49,892 bases of DNA from Flavobacteria bacterium RIFCSPLOWO2_12_FULL_35_11. GTDB lineage: Bacteria > Bacteroidota > Bacteroidia > Flavobacteriales > Flavobacteriaceae. A program made the translations under genes and the position numbers. The stretch lies in contig MGWK01000029.1 in assembly GCA_001800975.1 (NCBI GenBank), positions 1-49,892 on the forward strand, given 5' to 3'. The notes beneath the pieces were generated by a model that made no database searches, had not been told where the DNA came from, and saw only the letters and a program-made list of their open reading frames with translations. Below are positions 24,624 to 32,171 of this stretch, piece after piece. Positions within the stretch are counted from its first letter, which is position 1. Each line of letters begins with the position of its first letter.

Positions 24624-25619
24624 ATGGTATTTAAAACAAAATTATATGTATCAATCATATTCTTTATCTCTGTTGTTTCAATAGGTGTAATCGGTTATAT
24701 GATTCTTTCCGAAACTAATTTTATTGATTCATTGTATATGACCATTATTACAATGACAACGGTTGGTTTTGGTGAAATACATCCTTTAAATGAGCATGAA
24801 AAGATTTTTACTATTTTTTTAATTTTAATCAGTATCGTTGTTTACGCTTATTCTGTGACTGCTTTATCTGAATATTTAGTCAATGGAAATTTGCTACAAC
24901 TCTTAAAACTTAGAAAAGTGCAACAAAAAATTAAAAAATTAAAAAACCATACCATTGTTTGTGGTTATGGACGCAATGGCAAACAAGCTGTTATAAAATT
25001 AAAGAGTTTTAACATGCCTTGTGTAGTTGTTGAAAAAGATAAAGAATTATTAGAGGAATTAGAGAATGACAATATTTTATATATTGAAGGAGATGCAACC
25101 GTTGATGAGTCATTACAAAAAGCTGCAATTCAAAATGCCAATAGTTTAATTACGGCTTTACCGTCTGATGCCGACAATTTGTTTGTGGTGCTTTCTGCAA
25201 GGCAGTTTAATAAAAACATGACTATTATTAGCAGGGCATCAAACGAATCATCTATCAATAAATTAAAAATTGCAGGCGCAAATAATATTATTATGCCCGA
25301 CAAAATAGGGGGAATGCATATGGCATCATTGGTAGTTACGCCAGATTTGGTTGAATTTGTTGACAGGTTAACAATGCTTGAGGAAGGTTCAACAAATTTA
25401 GAGGAAATATTGGTGAATGATTTGCCGTCTGAATTTTTAAACAAAACCATCAGGGATTTGGATTTACGCAGACGAACCGGCTGTTCCGTAATTGGTTTTA
25501 AAACGGCCACGAATGACTATATCGTAAATCCGGAATCAGAAACAATATTAACCGCAGATTCTAATTTAATTGTACTTGGCAGACCCAGTCAAATTAAAAA
25601 ATTAAGAGAAATTTTATAG
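24624..25619 (+). CDS. Two-TM potassium channel with RCK (TrkA-N/TrkA-C) domains
   Basis: A 331-residue Kch/MthK-type channel. A first membrane helix (about residues 7-29), pore helix and selectivity filter TTVGFGE (about 45-51), and second membrane helix (about 61-83) are followed by an RCK domain with a Rossmann motif GYGRNGKQ (about 114-121) and a C-terminal TrkA-C domain (about 250-331). It probably forms a tetramer gated by a cytosolic ligand such as nucleotide or Ca2+. The gene follows the PspC gene by 6 bases. Confidence 0.92.
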   Translation: MVFKTKLYVSIIFFISVVSIGVIGYMILSETNFIDSLYMTIITMTTVGFGEIHPLNEHEKIFTIFLILISIVVYAYSVTALSEYLVNGNLLQLLKLRKVQQKIKKLKNHTIVCGYGRNGKQAVIKLKSFNMPCVVVEKDKELLEELENDNILYIEGDATVDESLQKAAIQNANSLITALPSDADNLFVVLSARQFNKNMTIISRASNESSINKLKIAGANNIIMPDKIGGMHMASLVVTPDLVEFVDRLTMLEEGSTNLEEILVNDLPSEFLNKTIRDLDLRRRTGCSVIGFKTATNDYIVNPESETILTADSNLIVLGRPSQIKKLREIL

Positions 25620-26052
25620 TGCTAATTATTAACTACTTAGTAAAAAATACATAAGTTTAAGCGCAAAAATTTGTGGTAAACTAATTTTTTTTAGCATATT
25701 GCAATCAGTTTTATGCTTATACCAAACTATATGAATAAAAAACTGCACTCTTTATTGTTTTCAATTGGATCTTTTATTCCAATTGAGGGAGAAAGCAACA
25801 TTGAAAAACGTAATGATATTTCGGTAAAAATTTCATTAAAATCAAATTACATCTCAAACATTTTCAAGGATCAATCTGAGAGACGCATCAGCCATCATAA
25901 ATTAAAAAAATATAGCGGAAATAGAAATTGCAATCATTCAATAGCCTATTTTCAAAAGATAACAAATAATATCGATTATTTGTTAAATGAGATTAATCTC
26001 AATCTAAATCACCAAAATATGGTGAGTCAACCAACTTAATTTTAAATATAAT
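25620..26052 (+). other. 433-base gap before the sodium symporter
   Basis: AT-rich. It contains one weak open frame (25713-26039, listed separately) and no convincing TAnnTTTG promoter, terminator or RNA structure. The symporter's promoter was not located. Confidence 0.5.
25713..26039 (+). CDS. Possible small protein, unrecognised (up to 108 residues)
   Basis: An open frame ending 13 bases before the symporter. An internal ATG at 25731 (MNKKLHSLLFSIGSFIPIE) gives 102 residues. The product would be basic and rich in Asn, Ile, Ser and Lys, with no signal peptide, domain or known motif. Its composition looks more like AT-rich noncoding DNA than its neighbours. It is listed because it fills an otherwise empty 433-base gap. 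Confidence 0.25.
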   Translation: MLIPNYMNKKLHSLLFSIGSFIPIEGESNIEKRNDISVKISLKSNYISNIFKDQSERRISHHKLKKYSGNRNCNHSIAYFQKITNNIDYLLNEINLNLNHQNMVSQPT

Positions 26053-27723
26053 ATGACACAAAAAGCAGAGTCGTGGGGTACTCGTATGGGATTGATCTTA
26101 GCTATGGCAGGAAATGCAGTAGGCTTGGGTAATTTTTTAAGATTCCCTGTACAAGCAGTACAAAATGGTGGAGGAGCCTTTATTATTCCTTATTTAATAA
26201 GTTTTTTGTTGATGGGAATTCCATTACTGTTTATTGAATGGTCAACAGGAAGATATGGCGGTAAATTTGGAAATCACAGTACGCCATACATATTTGATTC
26301 AATGACCAAAGGCAGAGCCTGGAAATACATTGGCGTATTTGGAATCTTTACAAACATTGCAGTCGCTTCCTATTATTGTTACATTGAGTCTTGGACGATG
26401 TCTTATGTTTATCACTCTTTAATAGGAACATTTGAAGGAATGAGCCAAAGTCAGGTTGCAGGTTTTTTTAATACGTACGTAGATGTTGCATCTTCTTCAA
26501 CAGGAATTCCATACGAATCTGTTGTATTTTATATCGTTGTTTTGGTATTAAATACCTTTATTTTATCAAAAGGTTTGGGAGGAATTGAAAAAGTTGCCAA
26601 AATTGGGATGCCACTTCTTATTTTATTTGGAATTGTACTGGCAATCAGAGGATTGACTTTAGGTACTTCTGGAGCTTCCGATCTGTTTCCCAGCGCAAAT
26701 GCTTGGGACGGATTAAATTTTTTATGGACCCCGCAATTTGATTCACTTTCAAATCCGAAAGTCTGGCTGGCAGCGGCAGGTCAAATATTTTTTACTTTAT
26801 CGGTAGGGATGGGGACAATCCATTGTTATGCTGCTTATATTAAACCAAAAGATGATATCGCATTAAACGCAGCGTCAGCAGGCTTTATGAATGAGTTTGT
26901 TGAGGTTGTGTTGGGTGGCGCCATTGTTATTCCAATTGCAGCCGGTTACTTAGGTTTAGATTGGGTACTTGAAAATGCTGGTTTTGGAATGGCTTTTCAA
27001 ACAATGCCATATTTGTTTCAACAATGGGGTACCATTTTAGCGGTATTTGCCGGGCTATTTTGGTTTGGATTGTTGTTTTTTGCAGGAATAACTTCCTCCT
27101 TGGCCATGGGAACGCCTTGGGTAAGTTTTATGAAAGATGAATTTGGCTGGTCAAATAATAAAAGCGCCTGGTCATTTGGTTTGATAACCTTAATTGTAGG
27201 TTTGCCAACGGTGATATTTTATCAGCAAGGTGTTTTTGATGAATATGATTATTGGGGAGGCACTGTGGGTTTAGTTACCTTTGCATTGTTTGAAACCATT
27301 ATGTTTTCATGGATATTTGGGATAGATAAAGGCTGGCGAGAAATTAACTTAGGCGCAGATATTAAAATTCCTACGATTTATAAATTTATAATTAAATATA
27401 TTACTCCATTAATGTTGTTATTTGTATTTCTTGGATCAATATTTACGCCACAAGGAAATGATTGGACAGGCAATTTCAGCAGTTTATTTAGCGGAAATGG
27501 CTGGAATCTGGACAATGCTTCCATTATTAAACAAATTACCCATGCGGGCATTAAAGAGAAAATAGCAATGACTACCGACATTAATTTAATAGCAGAGCTA
27601 GAAGATAAAATATTTTATGCTAATTTAGCAAGAATTATACTTATATCACTATTTGCCTACATAGGCTTTATGGTATATTTTGCATTTTTAAAACGAAGTA
27701 AAGAAGGGAGGGTAACAATATGA
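26053..27723 (+). CDS. Neurotransmitter:sodium symporter family (NSS) transporter
   Basis: A 556-residue, roughly 12-helix inner-membrane transporter of the LeuT fold. The NSS signature is at the N-terminus (MGLILAMAGNAVGLGNFLRFP, counterpart of GNVWRFP), the first half of the sodium and substrate site. The family imports amino acids or osmolytes with Na+. The loop between residues about 465 and 535 is extended and polar. Its stop overlaps the start of a 51-codon single-helix gene (ATGA), the same architecture as the MetP/MetS amino acid importers. The substrate is not predictable from sequence alone. Confidence 0.93.
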   Translation: MTQKAESWGTRMGLILAMAGNAVGLGNFLRFPVQAVQNGGGAFIIPYLISFLLMGIPLLFIEWSTGRYGGKFGNHSTPYIFDSMTKGRAWKYIGVFGIFTNIAVASYYCYIESWTMSYVYHSLIGTFEGMSQSQVAGFFNTYVDVASSSTGIPYESVVFYIVVLVLNTFILSKGLGGIEKVAKIGMPLLILFGIVLAIRGLTLGTSGASDLFPSANAWDGLNFLWTPQFDSLSNPKVWLAAAGQIFFTLSVGMGTIHCYAAYIKPKDDIALNAASAGFMNEFVEVVLGGAIVIPIAAGYLGLDWVLENAGFGMAFQTMPYLFQQWGTILAVFAGLFWFGLLFFAGITSSLAMGTPWVSFMKDEFGWSNNKSAWSFGLITLIVGLPTVIFYQQGVFDEYDYWGGTVGLVTFALFETIMFSWIFGIDKGWREINLGADIKIPTIYKFIIKYITPLMLLFVFLGSIFTPQGNDWTGNFSSLFSGNGWNLDNASIIKQITHAGIKEKIAMTTDINLIAELEDKIFYANLARIILISLFAYIGFMVYFAFLKRSKEGRVTI

Positions 27724-27875
27724 AAACAGCAGCACTTATAACAATGATATTGACACTGGGAATTGTGACAATCATAACATTATATTTTTTTTATAGGGTT
27801 TTAACAACACCACCTAAAGAAGAACCGGATTCATACAGTGAAAATGATGATGTGGAAGAGAGACAACACGACTAA
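27720..27875 (+). CDS. Small single-helix membrane subunit of the NSS transporter (MetS-like)
   Basis: A 51-residue ORF whose ATG overlaps the transporter stop by 4 bases. Residues 1-10 are MKTAALITMI. One hydrophobic helix spans about residues 4-25, followed by YRVLTTPPKEEPDSYSENDD and an acidic, hydrophilic C-terminus. Small partners of this kind (MetS) are needed for activity or stability of NSS importers in some Gram-positive bacteria. Translational coupling and topology support the same role here. There is no sequence proof of homology. Confidence 0.75.
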   Translation: MKTAALITMILTLGIVTIITLYFFYRVLTTPPKEEPDSYSENDDVEERQHD

Positions 27876-27887
27876 CATATAAATAAT

Positions 27888-28760
27888 ATGAACATACTAA
27901 AATCCCATTTCAGGTACCATAAAAGTCAAAGAAATGGGATTTTCTTTTTATTGCTTTTTATTGTTTTTCTTCAAGCCATTTTCTTTTTTGTCGATTTTTC
28001 TTCGGATGAAAATACTGCAGTTTCCCAAACCGAAATTGTGGCTTTTCAACAGGAAATGGATTCATTGAAAAATGTGGAGGCTGAAAAAAACACTCCGAAA
28101 ATTTATCCCTTCAACCCTAATTATATAAGCGATTTTAAAGGACATCAGCTTGGAATGAGCACCGATGAAATTGATAAATTGCTTGCGTTTCGCGCGCAGG
28201 GAAAATTCATCAATTCAGCCAAACAATTTCAAGAAATAACCGAGGTAAATGACCGTTTATTGGCTTCAATAAGTCCGTATTTCAAATTTTCAGACTGGAT
28301 TGCTTCAGGAAAAAATATAGGAAAAAAATATACAAACAGTAAAATTGACAAATCAATCGTCAAAAAAGACCTCAATGCAGCTTCCGCAGAAGATTTAAAA
28401 ATGATTAACGGCATTGGAGAAAAACTGGCGAAAAGAATTATTGACTACAGAACAAAATTGCAGGGATTCTCCTTTAATGACCAGGTTTTTGAGGTTTGGG
28501 CGCTGGACAAAGAAGTTGCCGATAAAGTTTTACAGTATTTTGAAGTCGTAAAACCGCCTTCAATTAAAAAAATAAATATCAACACCGCCACTTTTAAAGA
28601 AGTGCTCTCCATCGTTTATTTAGATTATGAACTTACCAAAAAAATCTTCAATTATAAAAACCAAGTAGCTGAAATACAATCTATTGAAGACTTGAAAAAA
28701 ATTGATGGTTTCCCGCTGGAAAAATTTAATAGAATAGCGCTATATTTGGACGCTAAATAA
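27888..28760 (+). CDS. Membrane-anchored helix-hairpin-helix (ComEA-like) protein
   Basis: A 290-residue protein with an N-terminal membrane anchor (about residues 18-36) and several helix-hairpin-helix motifs. The clearest are NAASAEDLKMINGIGEKLAK (about 163-182) and NTATFKEVLSIVYLDYELTK (about 232-251), with a degenerate earlier copy. HhH repeats in ComEA bind double-stranded DNA during uptake, and this protein could do the same in the periplasm. It starts 12 bases after the small NSS subunit gene. Confidence 0.82.
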   Translation: MNILKSHFRYHKSQRNGIFFLLLFIVFLQAIFFFVDFSSDENTAVSQTEIVAFQQEMDSLKNVEAEKNTPKIYPFNPNYISDFKGHQLGMSTDEIDKLLAFRAQGKFINSAKQFQEITEVNDRLLASISPYFKFSDWIASGKNIGKKYTNSKIDKSIVKKDLNAASAEDLKMINGIGEKLAKRIIDYRTKLQGFSFNDQVFEVWALDKEVADKVLQYFEVVKPPSIKKININTATFKEVLSIVYLDYELTKKIFNYKNQVAEIQSIEDLKKIDGFPLEKFNRIALYLDAK

Positions 28761-28790
28761 TAAAACTAATATCTTAAGCTACCAGCCTAT

Positions 28791-29957
28791 ATGAATAGTA
28801 TGTATTTTACGGAAGAGCACAATGCGTTCAGAAAAAGTTTTCAGGATTTTTTACAGAAGGAAGTCGTTCCCCATATTGATAAATGGGAAAAAACAGGAAC
28901 TATTGAAAGGTTTATCTGGAAGAAATTTGGCGATATGGGTTATTTGGGCTTAAATGCTCCAGAAGAATACGGCGGATTGGGCTTGGATATTTTTTACACA
29001 GTAATATTTTTGGAAGAACTTCAAAAAGTGAATTCGGGTGGTTTTGCAGCCGCGATATGGGCGCATGTGTATTTGGCGATGACCCATTTGGAAAAAGAAG
29101 GAAGTGATGCCATAAAAAGCAACTATTTAACAGCGAGTATTGAAGGTGAAAAAATAGGATGCTTGTGCATTACCGAACCATTTGGGGGATCTGATGTTGC
29201 CGCAATGAGAACAACGGCGGTTAAAAATGGCGACACTTACGTAATAAATGGCTCAAAAACATTTATTACCAACGGTGTTTATTCAGATTATTTGATTGTA
29301 ACGGCAAAAACAAATCCGGCTGCCCGAAACAAAGGCATCAGTATTTTTTTAATAGACAGAAATACACCAGGAATTTCATCCACAAAATTGGATAAATTAG
29401 GCTGGAGAGCTTCAGACACAGCTGAAATTGCTTTTGATAATGTTGTGATTCCTGCCGGAAATTTAATGAGTGAAGAAGGAAAAGGTTTTCAATATATTAT
29501 GAATCATTTTGCATTGGAGCGTTTGGTGATGGGAATCAATGCCCACGCAAGATCAGAATATGCTTTGGACTATGCCATAAAATATATGTCTGAACGTCAT
29601 GCTTTTGGAAAAACAATCGATCAATTTCAGGCCTTGCGACATAAAATCGCCGATTTGGCCAGTGAAGTTGAAATGTGCAAAGAATTTAATTATTCCGTAG
29701 CCAAAAGATTAAATGAAGGGCAATATATTGTAAAAGAAGCGAGTATGTCTAAATTGGTTTCCACTAAAATCGCCGATAAAGTGATTTATGAATGCCTGCA
29801 ATTTTTAGGCGGCTATGGTTATATGGAAGATTATCCGATGGCAAGATTGTTAAGGGACAGTCGATTGGGGCCTATTGGTGGCGGAACTTCGGAAATTTTG
29901 CGTGAAATTATCGCAAAAATGATCATCGATAAAAAGGAATATAAGTCAGAGAAATAA
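28791..29957 (+). CDS. Acyl-CoA dehydrogenase
   Basis: A 388-residue FAD enzyme catalysing alpha,beta-desaturation of acyl-CoA in beta-oxidation or branched-chain amino acid breakdown. Signatures are CITEPFGGSDVAAMRTTA (substrate/FAD contact), WRASDTAEIAFDNVVIP and the C-terminal QFLGGYGYMEDYPMARLLRD with GGTSEI. The position equivalent to the medium-chain enzyme's catalytic glutamate appears to be in the GPIGGGTSEI segment. A second Met three codons in (28800) is an alternative start. Chain-length specificity is not predictable. Confidence 0.93.
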   Translation: MNSMYFTEEHNAFRKSFQDFLQKEVVPHIDKWEKTGTIERFIWKKFGDMGYLGLNAPEEYGGLGLDIFYTVIFLEELQKVNSGGFAAAIWAHVYLAMTHLEKEGSDAIKSNYLTASIEGEKIGCLCITEPFGGSDVAAMRTTAVKNGDTYVINGSKTFITNGVYSDYLIVTAKTNPAARNKGISIFLIDRNTPGISSTKLDKLGWRASDTAEIAFDNVVIPAGNLMSEEGKGFQYIMNHFALERLVMGINAHARSEYALDYAIKYMSERHAFGKTIDQFQALRHKIADLASEVEMCKEFNYSVAKRLNEGQYIVKEASMSKLVSTKIADKVIYECLQFLGGYGYMEDYPMARLLRDSRLGPIGGGTSEILREIIAKMIIDKKEYKSEK

Positions 29958-30008
29958 TTACTCATAGCTATTTTTTATCAAATTTATAGTGAATAAAATA
30001 AATAGCTG

Positions 30009-30016
30009 TATATTTG
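30009..30016 (+). promoter_or_regulatory. -7 promoter element of rpsU
   Basis: TATATTTG followed by C, an exact TAnnTTTG match, 54 bases before the rpsU start. No obvious -33 TTG is visible. Confidence 0.65.
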
Positions 30017-30045
30017 CAATCCAAAATTTAAAAGAGAACAGTTTG

Positions 30046-30055
30046 AAAGGAGGTG
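30046..30055 (+). promoter_or_regulatory. Strong Shine-Dalgarno of rpsU
   Basis: AAAGGAGGTG is fully complementary to the 16S 3' anti-SD core and is placed 9 bases before the ATG at 30063. Other genes here start without recognisable SD sequences, as is normal in Bacteroidota, where bS21, bS18 and bS6 sequester the anti-SD. An SD on the bS21 gene itself fits the published autoregulation model. Confidence 0.9.
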
Positions 30056-30062
30056 CTAAACT

Positions 30063-30260
30063 ATGTTAATTATACCAGTAAAAGACGGAGAAAATATTGA
30101 TAGAGCGTTAAAACGTTATAAAAGAAAATTTGATCGTACAAAAACGATGAAAAATCTACGTGCACGTAAACAATTTTCAAAACCTTCAGTAACAAATCGT
30201 GCTAAACACATAAAAGCCAAGTACGTTCAAAATTTAAGAACAAACGAAGAGCAAGGTTAA
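30063..30260 (+). CDS. rpsU: 30S ribosomal protein bS21
   Basis: A 65-residue basic ribosomal protein starting MLIIPVKDGENIDRALKRYKRK. In Bacteroidota bS21 caps the 3' end of 16S rRNA and helps hide the anti-Shine-Dalgarno. The gene has its own promoter and a perfect SD, and is followed by a terminator-like long hairpin reaching the xerC start. Confidence 0.97.
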   Translation: MLIIPVKDGENIDRALKRYKRKFDRTKTMKNLRARKQFSKPSVTNRAKHIKAKYVQNLRTNEEQG

Positions 30261-30279
30261 TTTTTTTAACCATTTCCAT

Positions 30280-30336
30280 AAACCGTTAGTTAATGCAAAT
30301 AACAATTCGTAAATTTGTGTACTAACGGTTTTTTTT
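30280..30336 (+). terminator. rpsU terminator-like hairpin overlapping the xerC promoter
   Basis: AAACCGTTAGT (30280-30290) pairs perfectly with ACTAACGGTTT (30321-30331) across a 30-base loop, followed by T residues directly abutting the xerC ATG at 30337. A -7 element TAAATTTG (30310-30317) lies inside the loop, so a transcript begun there would contain only the 3' arm. Confidence 0.65.
30310..30317 (+). promoter_or_regulatory. -7 promoter element of xerC
   Basis: TAAATTTG, an exact TAnnTTTG match, 20 bases before the xerC ATG. The predicted transcript would start near 30323 with a leader of only about 13 nt. It sits in the loop of the rpsU terminator-like hairpin. Confidence 0.6.
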
Positions 30337-31233
30337 ATGCCCATAACCTCATTTTTAAATTACCTAGCCTTAGAAAAAAAATATTCCAGACACACCATAA
30401 CGGCGTATCAGAATGATTTAAACACCTTTCAATTATTTTGCAATCAGGAATTTGGAAATGAAAGCATTGCAAGCGTTAATTATGCCCAAATAAGAAACTG
30501 GATTGTCAGTTTGGTGAATTCAAAAATCACGAATCGTTCCATTAACAGAAAAGTCTCCTCGTTAAAATCATTTTACAAATTTCTTCAAAAAACAAAACAG
30601 ATAGAATCAAGTCCTTTGGTAAAACATCAGGCTTTGAAAGTGTTGAAACAAGTTCAAGTACCTTTTTCAGAAAAGGAAATATTTAGCGTGTTAAACACAG
30701 TGGGTGATGATGGTGATTTTGAATCGGTTCGAAATAAATTAATGGTTGAATTGTTTTATTCCACAGGTATGCGAAGAAACGAATTAATCAACATTAAAAT
30801 CACCGACATAGATTATGTTAATGAAACTGTTAAAGTGCTAGGAAAGCGGAATAAGGAGCGTTATATTCCGTTATTGAAATCAGTGAGGGAATCGTTAAAT
30901 AAATATAGTGAAATCAGGGATGAAATTGAAGGCGGAGAACCTTATCTGTTTTTAACAAAAAACGGCAAAAAAATATATGATACGCTTGTGTATCGCGTAA
31001 TAAATAATTATTTTAGTGCGGTGTCATCAAAAGTTAAAAAAAGCCCCCATGTGATCAGGCACTCTTTTGCGACACACCTGCTTAATGAAGGCGCTGATTT
31101 AAACGCGGTAAAAGAATTACTTGGACATTCTAGTTTAGCGTCAACACAAATTTACACCCACAGTAGTTTGGGTAAATTAAAGGAAGTATATAACCAGGCT
31201 CACCCAAGGAGCCAAAAAACTGATGTATTATGA
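30337..31233 (+). CDS. xerC: Tyrosine recombinase XerC
   Basis: A 298-residue site-specific recombinase. The N-terminal SAM-like core-binding domain (about 1-85) precedes the catalytic domain. Catalytic residues are visible: Arg in STGMRRNEL (about 149), HVIRHSFATHLL (H-x-x-R, about 238-241), the final His in LGHSS and the nucleophile Tyr in QIYTHSS (about 273). The rpsU-xerC-hpf context is the chromosomal dimer-resolution gene of Flavobacteriia rather than a mobile-element integrase. It overlaps hpf by 4 bases. Confidence 0.95.
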   Translation: MPITSFLNYLALEKKYSRHTITAYQNDLNTFQLFCNQEFGNESIASVNYAQIRNWIVSLVNSKITNRSINRKVSSLKSFYKFLQKTKQIESSPLVKHQALKVLKQVQVPFSEKEIFSVLNTVGDDGDFESVRNKLMVELFYSTGMRRNELINIKITDIDYVNETVKVLGKRNKERYIPLLKSVRESLNKYSEIRDEIEGGEPYLFLTKNGKKIYDTLVYRVINNYFSAVSSKVKKSPHVIRHSFATHLLNEGADLNAVKELLGHSSLASTQIYTHSSLGKLKEVYNQAHPRSQKTDVL

Positions 31234-31529
31234 AAGTAATTGTACAATCTGTGAATTTTAATGCAGATAAGGGTCTTATTGATTTTGTTGAGAAAAAAGT
31301 AGCTGGTTTAGAAAAGTATTATGATAAAATTGTAGATTCTGAAGTGTATTTAAAGGTGTTACAAACGAGCGAAAAAGAAAATAAAACAGTTGACATTAAA
31401 ATTAACATTCCGGGCAATGACATTGTAGTTAAAAAACAATGCAAAACGTTTGAGGAAGGCACTATGGTCGCTGTAGATTCTTTAAAAAGAAAGTTAGCCA
31501 AAGAGAAAGAAAAAATACGTGATAAATAA
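31230..31529 (+). CDS. hpf: Ribosome hibernation-promoting factor (HPF/YfiA family, short form)
   Basis: A 99-residue protein with the beta-alpha-beta-beta-beta-alpha fold of the YfiA/HPF family and the conserved C-terminal DSLKRKLAKEKEK helix. It is the short form, without the dimerising C-terminal domain of long HPF. It binds between ribosomal subunits in stationary phase and blocks the tRNA sites. Its ATG overlaps the xerC stop. Confidence 0.92.
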   Translation: MKVIVQSVNFNADKGLIDFVEKKVAGLEKYYDKIVDSEVYLKVLQTSEKENKTVDIKINIPGNDIVVKKQCKTFEEGTMVAVDSLKRKLAKEKEKIRDK

Positions 31530-31553
31530 AAAATTAAAAATTATCATAAAAGT

Positions 31554-31585
31554 TTTGTTTAAAAAATAAAACTTTAATACATTTG
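31554..31585 (+). promoter_or_regulatory. Promoter of the tRNA-tuf operon
   Basis: TTTG (31554-31557), 20-base spacer, TACATTTG (31578-31585), an ideal Bacteroidota promoter. The predicted transcript begins near 31590 with a small hairpin CCGTTA-GAAA-TAGCGG (31590-31605) just before the first tRNA. Confidence 0.85.
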
Positions 31586-31625
31586 CAGTCCGTTAGAAAT
31601 AGCGGGCTTCTTTTATGGAGTAAAA

Positions 31626-31699
31626 GCCGATGTAGCTCAGCTGGCTAGAGCAGCTGATTTGTAATCAGCAGGTCGTGGGTTCGAGTCCCTCTATCGGCT
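31626..31699 (+). tRNA. tRNA-Thr (TGT anticodon)
   Basis: 74 bases. Acceptor arms GCCGATG and TATCGGC pair (last pair G-T). The anticodon stem GCTGA/TCAGC encloses the loop TTTGTAA, anticodon TGT. The T-arm GTGGGTTCGAGTCCC is intact and no CCA is encoded. Confidence 0.95.
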
Positions 31700-31772
31700 C
31701 AAAAATTTGAAATAATGCTCAGATGAAAAATTACTTCACAAGGAAGTGATTTAGAAGGTATAAAATTAAAAG

Positions 31773-31809
31773 CTTGTACCGAGCGCAGTCGAAGAAAGTA
31801 TCTATCGGC
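31773..31809 (+). repeat. GAGCGCAGTCGAAG element with partial tRNA-Thr 3'-end copy
   Basis: CTTGTACCGAGCGCAGTCGAAG (31773-31794 region) is followed by AGTATCTATCGGC (31797-31809), a near copy of the upstream tRNA-Thr 3' end (31684-31698, AGTCCCTCTATCGGC). The same arrangement occurs at tRNA-Trp (33479-33627). Confidence 0.65.
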
Positions 31810-31825
31810 CAGATCTTTGAAAAAT

Positions 31826-31906
<81 letters not shown>

Positions 31907-31954
31907 CAATTGTTTTATAGCAATATAAAGCAGTAGGGAATTGAAAAAAATATT

Positions 31955-32027
31955 GCGAGAGTAGCTCAGTTGGTAGAGCTTCAGCCTTCCAAGCTGACTG
32001 TCGCCGGTTCGAGCCCGGTCTCTCGCT
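31955..32027 (+). tRNA. tRNA-Gly (TCC anticodon)
   Basis: 73 bases. Acceptor arms GCGAGAG and CTCTCGC. Anticodon stem TCAGC/GCTGA encloses CTTCCAA, anticodon TCC. The T-arm CCGGTTCGAGCCCGG is intact. Confidence 0.95.
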
Positions 32028-32036
32028 CTTTTTTTT

Positions 32037-32108
<72 letters not shown>

Positions 32109-32171
32109 CAAAATAAGAATTGAAATTAACACTATATATAACTAAGATTTAAAAATTAAAATTTAATAATC

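Noticed and set aside
30337-31233. xerC as a mobile-element integrase with the tRNAs as attachment sites
   Set aside because: The context rpsU-xerC-hpf is the conserved housekeeping locus. No phage or island genes lie nearby, and the tRNA-end copies bracket only short spacers.
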